Shown in pieces: positions 27,982-36,648 of a stretch of DNA of 64,000 nucleotides (position 1 is its first letter; every line of letters starts with the position of its first letter). A program made the position numbers and the translations under genes. The DNA lies in assembly GCF_000238255.3 (NCBI RefSeq), contig NZ_CP011039.1:545001-609000 (forward strand), written 5' to 3'. Source of the DNA: Pseudoalteromonas spongiae UST010723-006 (GTDB lineage Bacteria > Pseudomonadota > Gammaproteobacteria > Enterobacterales > Alteromonadaceae). The notes under the pieces were generated by a model. The model did not search any database. It saw only the letters and a list, made by a program, of their open reading frames with translations, and was not told where the DNA came from.

Positions 27982-28011
27982 TAAAAAGCCTGCTGTGTGC
28001 AGGCTTTTTAT
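27982..28011. terminator. Bidirectional terminator after pepB
   Basis: AAAAAGCCTGC-TGTG-GCAGGCTTTTTA hairpin. On the minus strand it also follows the 39-residue gene at 28011-28130. Confidence 0.9.
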
Positions 28012-28130
28012 TAACGTTTGTTAAAGTTTAGACGCTTTAACTCTTTCTCACTTGGTGTTTTATCATTAAACCTAACGAGGGTTAACGCAACGTAAAGACC
28101 AAGCAGCATGAAAGCAAATATCCACCACAT
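28011..28130 (-). CDS. Small single-helix membrane protein (39 aa)
   Basis: A 39-residue frame starting MWWIFAFMLLGLYVALTLVR, with one transmembrane helix (about 2-20) and a charged cytosolic tail (NDKTPSEKELKRLNFNKR). The ATG at 28130 has AGAGGT 9 bp upstream, and the stop falls exactly at the pepB terminator, which also works on this strand. Codon usage and the charge pattern look like a real small membrane protein; no family was recognised. Confidence 0.6.
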   Translation of the reverse strand: MWWIFAFMLLGLYVALTLVRFNDKTPSEKELKRLNFNKR

Positions 28131-28268
28131 ATTAGGTACCTCTGTTTATTTGCTTCATCCCTAAAGTATGATTTTTGGTTAAATTTACCAAAAGTATTTC
28201 CATACGTTTTTATGTATATTTTCAAAAGCTCTTTTTCGAAAGCTCAATATTTAACCTAGCAGTTTGTG

Positions 28269-28430
28269 ATACCAATTCTGTTAAGTATGTGATCAGAGGT
28301 AGCGCTGGATAAATGAAATGATAACAAGGCGGAATTTTTCTAATGTAGCTGTTCTACATTGATAAATTCAAACGCAGTTAGCATGATATTTAACCCGCTA
28401 GAATGATCGGCTATTTAAGTGAATTGGTAT
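28269..28430 (+). repeat. Dispersed 162-bp MITE-like repeat, copy 2
   Basis: Bounded by ATACCAATTC and GAATTGGTAT (perfect 10-bp terminal inverted repeats). Same length and roughly 80% identity as 1812-1973. The internal hairpin is AATGTA (28342)...TACATT (28355), where copy 1 has GATGTA...TACATC, a compensating base-pair change. Sits in the 413-bp gap before the phosphoribosyltransferase gene; 28131-28268 holds nothing recognised. Confidence 0.9.
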
Positions 28431-28543
28431 GATATATTTTAAAAGGCTTAAGACATGCTATTTTGATATAAAGCAAGCTATTTCGTTAAATATAAGCTAT
28501 TATGCACACCTTTTTTATACCCCAATAATCTCAGGAGCACATC

Positions 28544-29113
28544 ATGTCAGATAAGGTTTTTATTACCGCCGAGCAGCTTTTGCAAGACTCATTTAAACTC
28601 GCAGCACAGGTTTTTGATGATGGTTTTCGCCCTGACTATATTGTGGGCATTTGGCGTGGTGGTGCACCAATCGGTATTGCTGTACAAGAATACTATGACT
28701 TTAAAGGTGTAGACACAGATCATATTGCGGTACGTACATCGTCTTATTATGGTATTGGTAAGCAATCAAAAGATATTAAAGTACACGGCTTACATTACAT
28801 CATCGAAAACGCTAATGCATCTGACAGCTTATTAATTGTTGATGATGTATTTGATTCAGGTCGCAGTATTTTTGCACTAAAAGAAAAATTAAAAGAACTG
28901 ATGCGCTTAAATTTGCCACAAGATATTCGCGTGGCTTGTCCTTACTATAAGCCAAAAAATAACAAAACACCGATTGAACCTGATTACTATATTCATGATT
29001 CAGACGAGTGGTTAGTTTTCCCACATGAGCTTTCAGGTTTAACACCAGATGAAATTGCAAATGGCAAAACTGATTTAAAAGAAATTAGCCATTTATTTAT
29101 TGATAATAAGTAA
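28544..29113 (+). CDS. Purine-type phosphoribosyltransferase
   Basis: 189 residues. A type I phosphoribosyltransferase fold with the PRPP-binding loop LLIVDDVFDSGRSI (residues about 96-109) and the diphosphate-contact IVGIWRGGAPIGIAVQEYY. It resembles archaeal-type hypoxanthine/xanthine-guanine enzymes more than E. coli Hpt or Gpt, so a purine salvage role (base + PRPP to nucleotide) is likely while the exact base is unknown. Ribosome site CAGGAG. It is followed immediately by the inverted-repeat element at 29118. Confidence 0.85.
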   Translation: MSDKVFITAEQLLQDSFKLAAQVFDDGFRPDYIVGIWRGGAPIGIAVQEYYDFKGVDTDHIAVRTSSYYGIGKQSKDIKVHGLHYIIENANASDSLLIVDDVFDSGRSIFALKEKLKELMRLNLPQDIRVACPYYKPKNNKTPIEPDYYIHDSDEWLVFPHELSGLTPDEIANGKTDLKEISHLFIDNK

Positions 29114-29117
29114 TCAC

Positions 29118-29384
29118 TAGGGCCTGTTGACCTTTCAAGTTTGTTTTTGCAGCAGTTTGATTGGGTTTTATACAAGGCAGAGGCTGCGTGGCATAGTTAT
29201 TCTATGTGAGTCAGCCGATAACACAGTAGAAAAGCCAATCAAGCGCTGCCGAACGGTTCTTTTGAGTGCACTTTTCTCATTGTTGCTCGATATTCGCTTA
29301 GATTGCTAGGCCACACATCGAGCGCCGCGATAAAAGCACGCTCAAAGAGAACAAAAATGGAACAGCAAAGATCAACAGGCCCTA
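29118..29384 (+). repeat. MITE-like element, second family (267 bp, TA-flanked)
   Basis: Terminal inverted repeats GGGCCTGTTGACCTT and AAGATCAACAGGCCC (one mismatch) are each bordered by TA, as in a TA target duplication of the Tc1/mariner or IS630 type. It carries no transposase. Inside is a CATAG-TTATT-CTATG hairpin. It starts 5 bp after the phosphoribosyltransferase stop codon and fills most of that gap. Confidence 0.85.
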
Positions 29385-29397
29385 AATAAATAGCATT

Positions 29398-29425
29398 AAA
29401 AAAGGTCGCAATTGCGACCTTTTTT
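29398..29425. terminator. Bidirectional terminator before the Crp-like gene
   Basis: AAAAAAGGTCGCAATTGCGACCTTTTTT, perfect inverted repeat with A/T runs, between two converging genes. Confidence 0.9.
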
Positions 29426-29442
29426 GTTATTGCAAAAATAGT

Positions 29443-30099
29443 TTAACGACTTGCAAAGCTATCAATAAAGTCTTCGAGTTTATCTTCATCAAGTGGCTTT
29501 AAGCCTTGCTCTGTGCGCTGCACTAAGCCTTGTTCTACTAAATCACTTACCACGCGACGGTATGCACGTTCTGTTGTGGCAAAACGCTCTGCTTCAGCAC
29601 TTACTTTAGGGTAAGGTTTTAACATCGTCACGGTTTCATCTTGGTAACGGGCTAAGCAGTCTTTGGCAATATTAAAACTAAGTGGTAACAGCAGCTTGTT
29701 TAAGTTTATTTGTTGGTTTTCAATAAACTTTTCAGCAATGCTTTTCGCGGTGTAGAGCGCTAATTCTGGCTTTTCTTGTAATAATTCACGCCAGTACTTT
29801 AACTCAATCAAGTTATAGGTTACTTCACTTTGGCAGGTCATGGAATAAATACAAGGTCTGTCATTAAGCGCTTCAACTTCACCCACTAAAGTATTTTGGC
29901 AGTCAAGTTGCCCTAGCAATAAGCGCCTACCGTTACCTACGTCGTAACTAAATGAAATTGTACCACTACGTACTAAAATTAATTTACTTAATGGTTTGCC
30001 TTGCTCGGCAAGTAACTTACCTTTTTTTAAGGTATAGCTGTTGCCTGCGTACGACAGTAACTCATCAACTAGAGTTTTTGAAAAGTGGTAATCGAACAT
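29443..30099 (-). CDS. Crp/Fnr-family transcriptional regulator
   Basis: 218 residues. A cyclic-nucleotide-binding-type beta roll (about 15-120, with LKKGKLLAEQGKPLSKLILVR), a long dimer helix, and a C-terminal helix-turn-helix (FATTERAYRRVVSDLVEQG). It resembles YeiL-type members, which lack both the FNR iron-sulfur cysteines and a complete cAMP pocket, so the signal is unknown. It is divergent from the YgjV-like gene at 30220. A perfect palindrome between them is a candidate operator. Confidence 0.85.
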   Translation of the reverse strand: MFDYHFSKTLVDELLSYAGNSYTLKKGKLLAEQGKPLSKLILVRSGTISFSYDVGNGRRLLLGQLDCQNTLVGEVEALNDRPCIYSMTCQSEVTYNLIELKYWRELLQEKPELALYTAKSIAEKFIENQQINLNKLLLPLSFNIAKDCLARYQDETVTMLKPYPKVSAEAERFATTERAYRRVVSDLVEQGLVQRTEQGLKPLDEDKLEDFIDSFASR

Positions 30100-30141
30100 A
30101 AAGTCTCGCTTGTTGAGTACAAGTAATTAGCGTTTGCTGTT

Positions 30142-30153
30142 GGACAATTGTCC
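30142..30153. promoter_or_regulatory. Palindrome GGACAATTGTCC between the Crp-like and YgjV-like genes
   Basis: A perfect 12-bp palindrome, 43 bp upstream of the Crp-like start and 67 bp upstream of the YgjV-like start. Candidate binding site for the divergent regulator. Confidence 0.5.
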
Positions 30154-30219
30154 TTCAGCTATTCTATCGGACCGTTTAGCTTACAGCAAATTGGTAATAA
30201 TTAGAATCGGAGCGATACA

Positions 30220-30465
30220 ATGGTTTGGGAATATTTAGGTTATTTTGCGTCAGCATTGCTCGTTGCTTCGTTAATGATGGAAGATGTCACTAAATTACGT
30301 TGGTTTAATTTAGCTGGCTGTATTTGTTTTACCTTGTATGGTTTGGCTATTTCAGCTTGGCCGGTAGCTTTTACCAATGGCTTACTTTCCTTCGTAAATA
30401 TTTATCACTTAATTAAATTAGCAAAGAAAAAATCAACGACAGCTGATACTAAAGCAGACAGCTAA
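30220..30465 (+). CDS. YgjV-like small inner-membrane protein
   Basis: 81 residues with three hydrophobic helices (about 4-22, 27-45, 47-66) and a charged C-terminus. The pattern EYLGYFASALLVASLMMEDV and RWFNLAGCICFTLYGL fits the YgjV family of inner-membrane proteins of unknown function, here in a short form. Ribosome site GGAGCG. Divergent from the Crp-like regulator, which probably controls it. Confidence 0.7.
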   Translation: MVWEYLGYFASALLVASLMMEDVTKLRWFNLAGCICFTLYGLAISAWPVAFTNGLLSFVNIYHLIKLAKKKSTTADTKADS

Positions 30466-30530
30466 AAAGCTTCAATATTTAGAGTTCAGAGCGCAGCATC
30501 AAGACTCTGAATTCTAAACGCTCTTTATAC

Positions 30531-32198
30531 TTACTTTTGTTGGTATTTTAATTTACCCGCCAGCCAGGTTTGTTCAACTTGAGTGTGGTAAATATCGCTC
30601 AGTGGCGCTTTAAAATAATTAGTATCCACAATTATAAAGTCTGCCCACTTACCTTTTTCTAAACTACCAATTTTAAATTCTTGGTGAGCCGCATAGGCTG
30701 CATCTAAAGTAAATGCTCGTAGTGCTTGTTCGCGAGTTAACTTCTCCTCGGCAAGCCAGCCACCTTTTGGTGCACCATCCTTATCTTGGCGTGAAACTGC
30801 GGCGTATAAACCATGAAACGCGTTTGCTAACTCAACTGGAAAATCTGAACCCGCCGCTACGCGAGAACCCTGCTTTAAAAATGTTTGCCATGCATAAGCG
30901 CCCGCTAAGCGCGTTTTACCAAGGCGATCTTCCGCCATATGCATATCAGATGTGGCATGCACTGGTTGCATTGAAGGAATAATAGCGAGTTGTTTAAAGC
31001 GTTTAATGTCATTTGGCTCAACAATTTGCGCGTGCTCCATACGATTTCTAAGTAGTTTACCGCCACTTTTAGCGTAAACTTTTTCATAAGTGTCGAGTAC
31101 CACACGATTTGCTCTATCACCAATGGCATGCGTATTTACGCTAAACCCAGCTTTAAACGCCTGAGTAAATACGTTTTCTAACTCATCTTTGCTCATTAGC
31201 ATTAAGCCTTTGTGGCCAATACGGTCTTGATAGTCTTCAAGTAACGCAGCCCCGCGACTACCTAACGCACCATCCGAATACACTTTTATACTGCGGATCG
31301 CCAACATGTCGTTATCATCAAACTTTTTGCCAGCGGCAAGTTGTTTACTTAATTCACTATCTGTTGCACTTAACATGGCATAAATGCGAATAGGTAAGGT
31401 GTTGTTAGCTGCGCGTTCTAAATAAACTTGGTAGGTTAAGTTATCAATGCCAGCATCATGTGCTGAGGTAATACCTAAACTCAGCAAATGTTCACCTGCG
31501 GCATCAAGGCGTTTATTTACTTCGGCCTTATCAACGCTTGGCATATGTTGATAAACAAGTGGCTCTGCATTATCTATCAAAATACCTGAGGGCTCGCCGT
31601 TATCTAAGCGGATAATTTCACCGCCGCTAGGTGCTTGTGTATCTTTATTTATGCCCGCAATTTCGAGTGCTTTTGAGTTTACCCAAAGGGCGTGACCATC
31701 AACGCGTGTTAGTGCAACAGGTCTGTCGCTCACTATCGCATCGAGATCTTTGGCGGTAGGAAATACCTTACTAGGCCAGTTTTCTTGGTTCCAACCGCGG
31801 CCAATCACCCAACCATCGGTTTGGTTTGCGTATTCTTCTATGCTCTTTAGCGCATCTTTCAATGAGCTACTACTGCGTAAATCAAGTTGGCTTTGATTTT
31901 TACCAAGGCCGATAATGTGGCCGTGCGCATCGATTAGGCCTGGTAGTAAGGTTTTACCTTCTACATCGATTTTCTCAGCAGGACTATAAGTTGAAATAAT
32001 TGATTTATCGCCTGTTGCGACGACTTTCCCGTCTTTAATAACTAAAGTAGAAAATTCGTGAACGCCTTTATTTTGCTTGAGCGTATAGCCTTTTGCATTG
32101 TGGAAAATGGTGTAATCAGCAAAGGCAAATGGCGTAAAGCTAGCCAAGCTAACACTCACTGCTAGTAGGGCACGTTTTAATTGTTTTTTTGTTGTCAT
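30531..32198 (-). CDS. Exported amidohydrolase, YtcJ-like
   Basis: 555 residues from the ATG at 32198, which places a signal peptide at the N-terminus (MTTKKQLKRALLAVSVSLAS...FAFA); a start 13 codons upstream would bury it. Amidohydrolase-superfamily metal ligands: DAHGHIIG (HxH), NTHAIGDRANR, RMEHAQIVEP and AAGSDFPVE. Relatives of the YtcJ/ExoV type hydrolyse amides or formamides on varied substrates; the substrate here is unknown. Being secreted, it probably acts on imported nutrients in the periplasm. Confidence 0.88.
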   Translation of the reverse strand: MTTKKQLKRALLAVSVSLASFTPFAFADYTIFHNAKGYTLKQNKGVHEFSTLVIKDGKVVATGDKSIISTYSPAEKIDVEGKTLLPGLIDAHGHIIGLGKNQSQLDLRSSSSLKDALKSIEEYANQTDGWVIGRGWNQENWPSKVFPTAKDLDAIVSDRPVALTRVDGHALWVNSKALEIAGINKDTQAPSGGEIIRLDNGEPSGILIDNAEPLVYQHMPSVDKAEVNKRLDAAGEHLLSLGITSAHDAGIDNLTYQVYLERAANNTLPIRIYAMLSATDSELSKQLAAGKKFDDNDMLAIRSIKVYSDGALGSRGAALLEDYQDRIGHKGLMLMSKDELENVFTQAFKAGFSVNTHAIGDRANRVVLDTYEKVYAKSGGKLLRNRMEHAQIVEPNDIKRFKQLAIIPSMQPVHATSDMHMAEDRLGKTRLAGAYAWQTFLKQGSRVAAGSDFPVELANAFHGLYAAVSRQDKDGAPKGGWLAEEKLTREQALRAFTLDAAYAAHQEFKIGSLEKGKWADFIIVDTNYFKAPLSDIYHTQVEQTWLAGKLKYQQK

Positions 32199-32374
32199 TG
32201 TTATTCTCACGCTAAGTGTGTGTATTGAGAATAACAAAGTTAAAACAAATAAATAACCTAAGATTTAGATTACAAATTTGCAAAGCATGCTTGCGGTAAT
32301 TTAAGTGTGTTTCTCATATAGTTAGCACGCAATTTCACTACTTATGTGCTAAAAAAAGCTGATCTAATGAAAAG

Positions 32375-32436
32375 AATTTAACGCCACGAACCGCTTGATC
32401 GGGCGTTAAATTAAGTGTGACTGGTGAAAGTCACAC
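32375..32436 (-). terminator. Two consecutive hairpins after the 98-aa gene
   Basis: On the minus strand, first GTGTGACT...AGTCACAC (32415-32436), then AATTTAACGCC...GGCGTTAAATT (32375-32412, 11-bp stem), followed by TTCTTTTCATT. It probably ends the gene at 32446-32742; the T-tract is imperfect. Confidence 0.55.
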
Positions 32437-32445
32437 AGTCGAGGG

Positions 32446-32742
32446 TTATCGGTTTAATAACTGTTGTGGTGTTTTAATTTGGGCGTTTATGGCAACTAAT
32501 AACGATGCTAATTTTTGCTCGTTTTCGCAGTTGGTTGTCCAAAGTACAGCGGGTAAATTAAGTTGTTGAGCCAGCTTTAATGCCGTTTCAATGATGTAGT
32601 TAAGCGAGTTTGTACAACTAGCAACACCTTTAGCAACAAGGTCATAGCAGTTAATACATACGGCTTGCCAAAGCTCTTGTTCAACGATAATCGCGCTATT
32701 TAAAGAGGCTAGGTTTAAGTTATTGTTTGAATCGGTTTGCAT
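32446..32742 (-). CDS. Unrecognised 98-aa protein
   Basis: 98 residues, no signal peptide or transmembrane segment, probably cytosolic. Mostly helical, with four cysteines (CINCYDLVAKGVASC and NCENE) that could bind a metal. No family recognised. It lies downstream of the sortase-system kinase on the same strand, with a 133-bp gap, so its transcription is probably independent. Confidence 0.55.
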   Translation of the reverse strand: MQTDSNNNLNLASLNSAIIVEQELWQAVCINCYDLVAKGVASCTNSLNYIIETALKLAQQLNLPAVLWTTNCENEQKLASLLVAINAQIKTPQQLLNR

Positions 32743-32875
32743 TACATATCTACTTCACAACTAATACAATAACTTTATATCGTTTATCGCAATAAAAACT
32801 TGAGAAGTTATTTTCAAAAATATCGGTAAGGTAACCAACTTATTCTTAATAATTAGCGGGTTAACGGCTTTATAG

Positions 32876-34987
32876 TTAACCCTTAAACGTTACTAAAAAC
32901 TCAACGCCTTGGTTTTTATTGGTAGCTGTAATGGTTGCGCCGTGGAAGTCACAAATTAAACGTGCCATATATAAACCCAACCCTAAATGCGGCTCTTTTT
33001 GTTTGCTTGATTCACGTACTGATACCATAGAATCGAATATATGATTGGCCATATCAGGCGGTAATAGCGGACCTGCGTTAAAAATACTAAATTGCGCTTT
33101 ACCACTCGTGATGTGATAGTTCACTTCAATACTTGTCTCTTTCTCGGCAAAATCAACTGCATTGCTTATCAGTTTGTCGAGCAGCTGTGCAATAAATTCA
33201 GGCACCCCATTAAGTGCATAAGCTTCATCGCTAAGGGCTAAGTTGAAGTGTTTATTCGGGTAGGCAAGGGTGTAACCTTGCATACAGCCATTTATTACTT
33301 CGCTTAAATTAAATTGCTCTTTTTGGCTATTTTCAATGGCGTGCTCTAGGCGTGTTGCTTCACTCATGGTGGTGAGTATTTTGTTTAAACGCGCCACACC
33401 TTCTTTTGCGCGAGCAATATATTTTTGACTGGGTTCGTGAGTATTTTGTAGCTCAAGGCTTTCAAGAGACGAGCGTACCACAGCAACTGGCGTGCGCAGC
33501 TCATGCGATAAACGCGAGCTCATATTTTCTAAATAATGAGTGTAGCCGCCAAGGCGATTTACGATACTAGCAAAGCTGCGTGACAAGTCGCCAATTTCAT
33601 CGCTAGAGAATTGTTTGTCAATTTTGCCTGTAACACGCCCTTGAGCATCAATGGCTTTTTCTGCAGCGTCGCGCAGGCGTCTGATTCGTGTTGAGATAAT
33701 GGACGCGAATAAAAATAAGCTCAACGTACCAATGAGCATAATGGCTAAAATCACATTAAACAGTTTTTCGAATGCTTTGTTTCTTATTTCGCGAATACCG
33801 TTAGTGGTTTCTTCGGCAATTACAGCGCCCATTACTTGGTCGTCAATCCAAATAGGGTATGCCGCAGAAAGGATCACCGCTTTTTGATCGGGGGTTAAGC
33901 GCCATGTTGATTTTGCGTGACCATCAAGTGCTGCATTGATATGGCTGCCATCAAGCGCGGCTACATCACGGGTAATATCGGTAAACTCAGTGGCAGGACG
34001 AGTGAGAATTTTGTAATAAATCGGGTGCAGGTATTCTTCTTCAAATTGTTCCCAACGCGATGGTTTGCGCTTTTTAATGGTGTCGCCCCAGCCGCCATCG
34101 GCACTTTTTATATTACCGGCATCGGCTAAAACACGGCGGTGCTGATCAACTACAAATACGCGGCTGCCCGCGCGTGCCATGCCTTTAATAATTTCTTCAA
34201 TTTCTGGTGAGGGCACTAAAATCGAGCCTAAGCTTTGCTGCTCGTTGAGGTTAGACGTGGCGATTTCCGCTAATTCCTCTTCGCCTTGGTCTTTATCTAA
34301 AATTGCAAAGCCCAATTTATTACCGAGAAGCGTTAATGGTAGGCGTAGCTCAATATTGTAGCCTTGCTTAGTTAAACGAAAGTAACCTTGAATTTGCGTA
34401 AACGGCATTTTGGTTTCGGCGTCGAAGGCGTTAACCCAACCTGCTTGTTTGGTTGAAATTAAATAGGTTTTCACCTCACCTTCGAGATTGGTAAAGGCAA
34501 TTTTTAAGTGATCATTACGCTCTAAGCTGATGGTGTTTCTACCGCGCATAACAACATCGTCATCGGTTACGCTAAATTGCGCGTAAAGGTAGTCTTTGTA
34601 TTTGCCAACCATATGCTTAAACGAGATGTCTTCATCGCTATGCATTGCGTTATCTTGCGTTAAGTAGGCGTCGCCATAATGCCAAACAAGGGGCAAATAG
34701 GGTTGCCAATCTTGCAGCTTACCGTCGAGTTGAATGGGTCCCACAATATTATAAGCGTAAAGATCGCGGCCTTTTTCAACCGATTCTAAAAAGCTTGCTT
34801 GGCTATCGAATAATTTTGGTCTGTCGTGTAGTGCGGTTGCCAAAGCGCGGCTGGTGGCAACTAAGTTTTTTTCTTGCCCTAAGCGTAAAAAGTTTTCCAT
34901 TTCAGCCACATACTGATGGCCAAGCCATGGCAGTAATAACAAAAAGCTTGAAAGAACAACAACTTTAGTGCGCAGACCAATTCTCAT
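32876..34987 (-). CDS. pdsS: Sensor histidine kinase of the dedicated sortase system (PdsS)
   Basis: 703 residues. N-terminal membrane helix (about 8-25), a large periplasmic region that includes a carbohydrate-binding-like segment (PIQLDGKLQDWQPYLPLVWH...YLYAQFSVTDDDVVMRGR), a second membrane helix (about 417-440), HAMP, phospho-acceptor NMSSRLSHELRTPVAVVRSS, and ATPase motifs (LISNAVDFA, GLGLYMARL). This architecture matches the kinase of the proteobacterial dedicated sortase system. The gene follows pdsR by 3 bp, and the sortase, target and OmpA-like genes lie directly beyond on the other strand. Confidence 0.88.
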   Translation of the reverse strand: MRIGLRTKVVVLSSFLLLLPWLGHQYVAEMENFLRLGQEKNLVATSRALATALHDRPKLFDSQASFLESVEKGRDLYAYNIVGPIQLDGKLQDWQPYLPLVWHYGDAYLTQDNAMHSDEDISFKHMVGKYKDYLYAQFSVTDDDVVMRGRNTISLERNDHLKIAFTNLEGEVKTYLISTKQAGWVNAFDAETKMPFTQIQGYFRLTKQGYNIELRLPLTLLGNKLGFAILDKDQGEEELAEIATSNLNEQQSLGSILVPSPEIEEIIKGMARAGSRVFVVDQHRRVLADAGNIKSADGGWGDTIKKRKPSRWEQFEEEYLHPIYYKILTRPATEFTDITRDVAALDGSHINAALDGHAKSTWRLTPDQKAVILSAAYPIWIDDQVMGAVIAEETTNGIREIRNKAFEKLFNVILAIMLIGTLSLFLFASIISTRIRRLRDAAEKAIDAQGRVTGKIDKQFSSDEIGDLSRSFASIVNRLGGYTHYLENMSSRLSHELRTPVAVVRSSLESLELQNTHEPSQKYIARAKEGVARLNKILTTMSEATRLEHAIENSQKEQFNLSEVINGCMQGYTLAYPNKHFNLALSDEAYALNGVPEFIAQLLDKLISNAVDFAEKETSIEVNYHITSGKAQFSIFNAGPLLPPDMANHIFDSMVSVRESSKQKEPHLGLGLYMARLICDFHGATITATNKNQGVEFLVTFKG

Positions 34988-34990
34988 GGC

Positions 34991-35680
34991 TTATTTTGCC
35001 TCCCAGCGGTAACCCATGCCATACACGGTATCGATATGATCAAATGCATTATCAATTTTTAAGAACTTTTTACGAATACGCTTAATATGTGAGGTGATGG
35101 TACTGTCATCAACGTAAATTTTTGCCTCATTCATTAAGTCGTTACGCTGTTTAACATGGCCGGGTCGAATAGCAAGTGCATGCACTAACCAATATTCAGT
35201 CACGGTTAAATCAATCGTAACGCCTTGCCATGTCACTTGCATGCGCTCAGGGTCTATCACTAATTCGCCGCGTTCAATAAGTTGTGCTTGCTGCTGAGGA
35301 GTATTGAGCGCCAGCTGGCGACGAAAAATTGCTGAAATACGCGCAGCTAAATGAGCAAGGCTGATGTCTTTTGTTAAGTAGTCATCTGCGCCCATGCGTA
35401 AACCCGATACCGTATCGATTTCGTTATCGCGGGCTGTTAAAAAAATAATCGGCAAGGTTTGGCTTTTTGCGCGTAATGCTTGGCACAACATAAAGCCGCC
35501 ATCTATTTCATCACCTAGGCCAATATCAATAATCGCTAAATCTGGCAGGTTTGCTAATAACTCGTCTTGTGCGCTGATGCGATCAGCATAGCCTTTAACT
35601 AAATAGCCTTGGCTTTCTAGCATATCAATATAGTTTTCACGAATGGCGTCTTGATCTTCGATGATGGCGATTTTTTTCAT
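34991..35680 (-). CDS. pdsR: Response regulator of the dedicated sortase system (PdsR)
   Basis: 229 residues. Receiver domain with EDQ at residues 8-10, phospho-acceptor in LAIIDIGLGDEIDGG, and an OmpR-type winged helix in the C-terminal half (DSTITSHIKRIRKKFLKID...YGMGYRWEAK). It is paired with the PdsS kinase and divergent from the OmpA-like gene, so it probably controls the sortase locus through the 35681-35909 gap. No binding site was recognised. Confidence 0.88.
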   Translation of the reverse strand: MKKIAIIEDQDAIRENYIDMLESQGYLVKGYADRISAQDELLANLPDLAIIDIGLGDEIDGGFMLCQALRAKSQTLPIIFLTARDNEIDTVSGLRMGADDYLTKDISLAHLAARISAIFRRQLALNTPQQQAQLIERGELVIDPERMQVTWQGVTIDLTVTEYWLVHALAIRPGHVKQRNDLMNEAKIYVDDSTITSHIKRIRKKFLKIDNAFDHIDTVYGMGYRWEAK

Positions 35681-35909
35681 TGATTACGGTTAATTGCGTA
35701 TTGGTAGCCGCCACTATACCTAAAAAATGAGCAAAAAATAGAGAATCGAAGCAATTGCCATTTTTTTGCCACAATTGCTCATCGCATTGCCTTTTTTCAA
35801 ACCAAAAATTGCCAGATCAGCTTGTTTTAATTACTCCAACGCAAACGGTGCAGCAGCATCAACACAAAACAACGTATTTAAAAAAATTAAAACATTCTTG
35901 GAGAATATT

Positions 35910-36635
35910 ATGAAAAAGGCACTTTTAGTTTCAGTTATCGCATTAGCACTTAGCAACCCAGCAATGGCCAAAGAGCAAGACTTTGAAAAAGAACCACTAA
36001 TTGGCTTTGGCGCTGGCGCAACGGTAGGCGCATTAATTGGCGGCCCGGTTGGCGCGGTAGCTGGCGGTATTGTAGGTATTTTTATCGGTAAGATAGAAGG
36101 CGATAAGGTTGATATTAAAGAGCAGCAAGCTGAAATTTCAAAGCAGCAACAAACCATTGTTGCACTACAACATAAAACCTCTGATTACCAAGAGCTAGTT
36201 GCCTCAAAACAGCAACTTGAATCACAACTTGAGCACATTGCACAGCAGCGTATCGATAATTTACTAGCAATGTCGGTGCAGTTCCGCTCGGGCTCTTCAG
36301 AAATTGAACCACACTTTGCTGAACAATTGATTGAACTTGCTGAAGTGATGAAACAGCAACCAGAAATTTACCTAGACTTAAACGGTTTTGCCGACCAACG
36401 CGGTGATGATGAAAACAATTTAGCACTATCAACAAAACGTGCCGACAACGTAGCCGCATTTCTGATTAAACAAGGTGTTGACCATAACCGCTTAAGCACC
36501 CATGGCTTTGGTGAAAGCCAAAGTATTGCCAAACAAAATGCAGAAGACAGCTTTGAAAGCAACGTATTTGACCGCCGTGTAACAGTGCATACACGACTTA
36601 AAGAGCAATCTCAAACCGCTAACAACCAATACTAG
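35910..36635 (+). CDS. pdsO: Sortase-associated OmpA-like protein (PdsO)
   Basis: 241 residues from the ATG at 35910, with GGAG upstream. Signal peptide (ending AMA, residue 19), a glycine-rich segment (GFGAGATVGALIGGPVGAVAGGIVGIFIG, about 30-58) like those in glycine-zipper proteins, a coiled coil (70-115), and a C-terminal OmpA-like peptidoglycan-binding domain (DLNGFADQRGDDENNLALSTKRA, HGFGES). Located between the divergent two-component genes and the sortase target, exactly where PdsO is found. Its job is unknown; it may link the system to the cell wall. Confidence 0.85.
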   Translation: MKKALLVSVIALALSNPAMAKEQDFEKEPLIGFGAGATVGALIGGPVGAVAGGIVGIFIGKIEGDKVDIKEQQAEISKQQQTIVALQHKTSDYQELVASKQQLESQLEHIAQQRIDNLLAMSVQFRSGSSEIEPHFAEQLIELAEVMKQQPEIYLDLNGFADQRGDDENNLALSTKRADNVAAFLIKQGVDHNRLSTHGFGESQSIAKQNAEDSFESNVFDRRVTVHTRLKEQSQTANNQY

Positions 36636-36648
36636 AGAGGGGCTAGTA

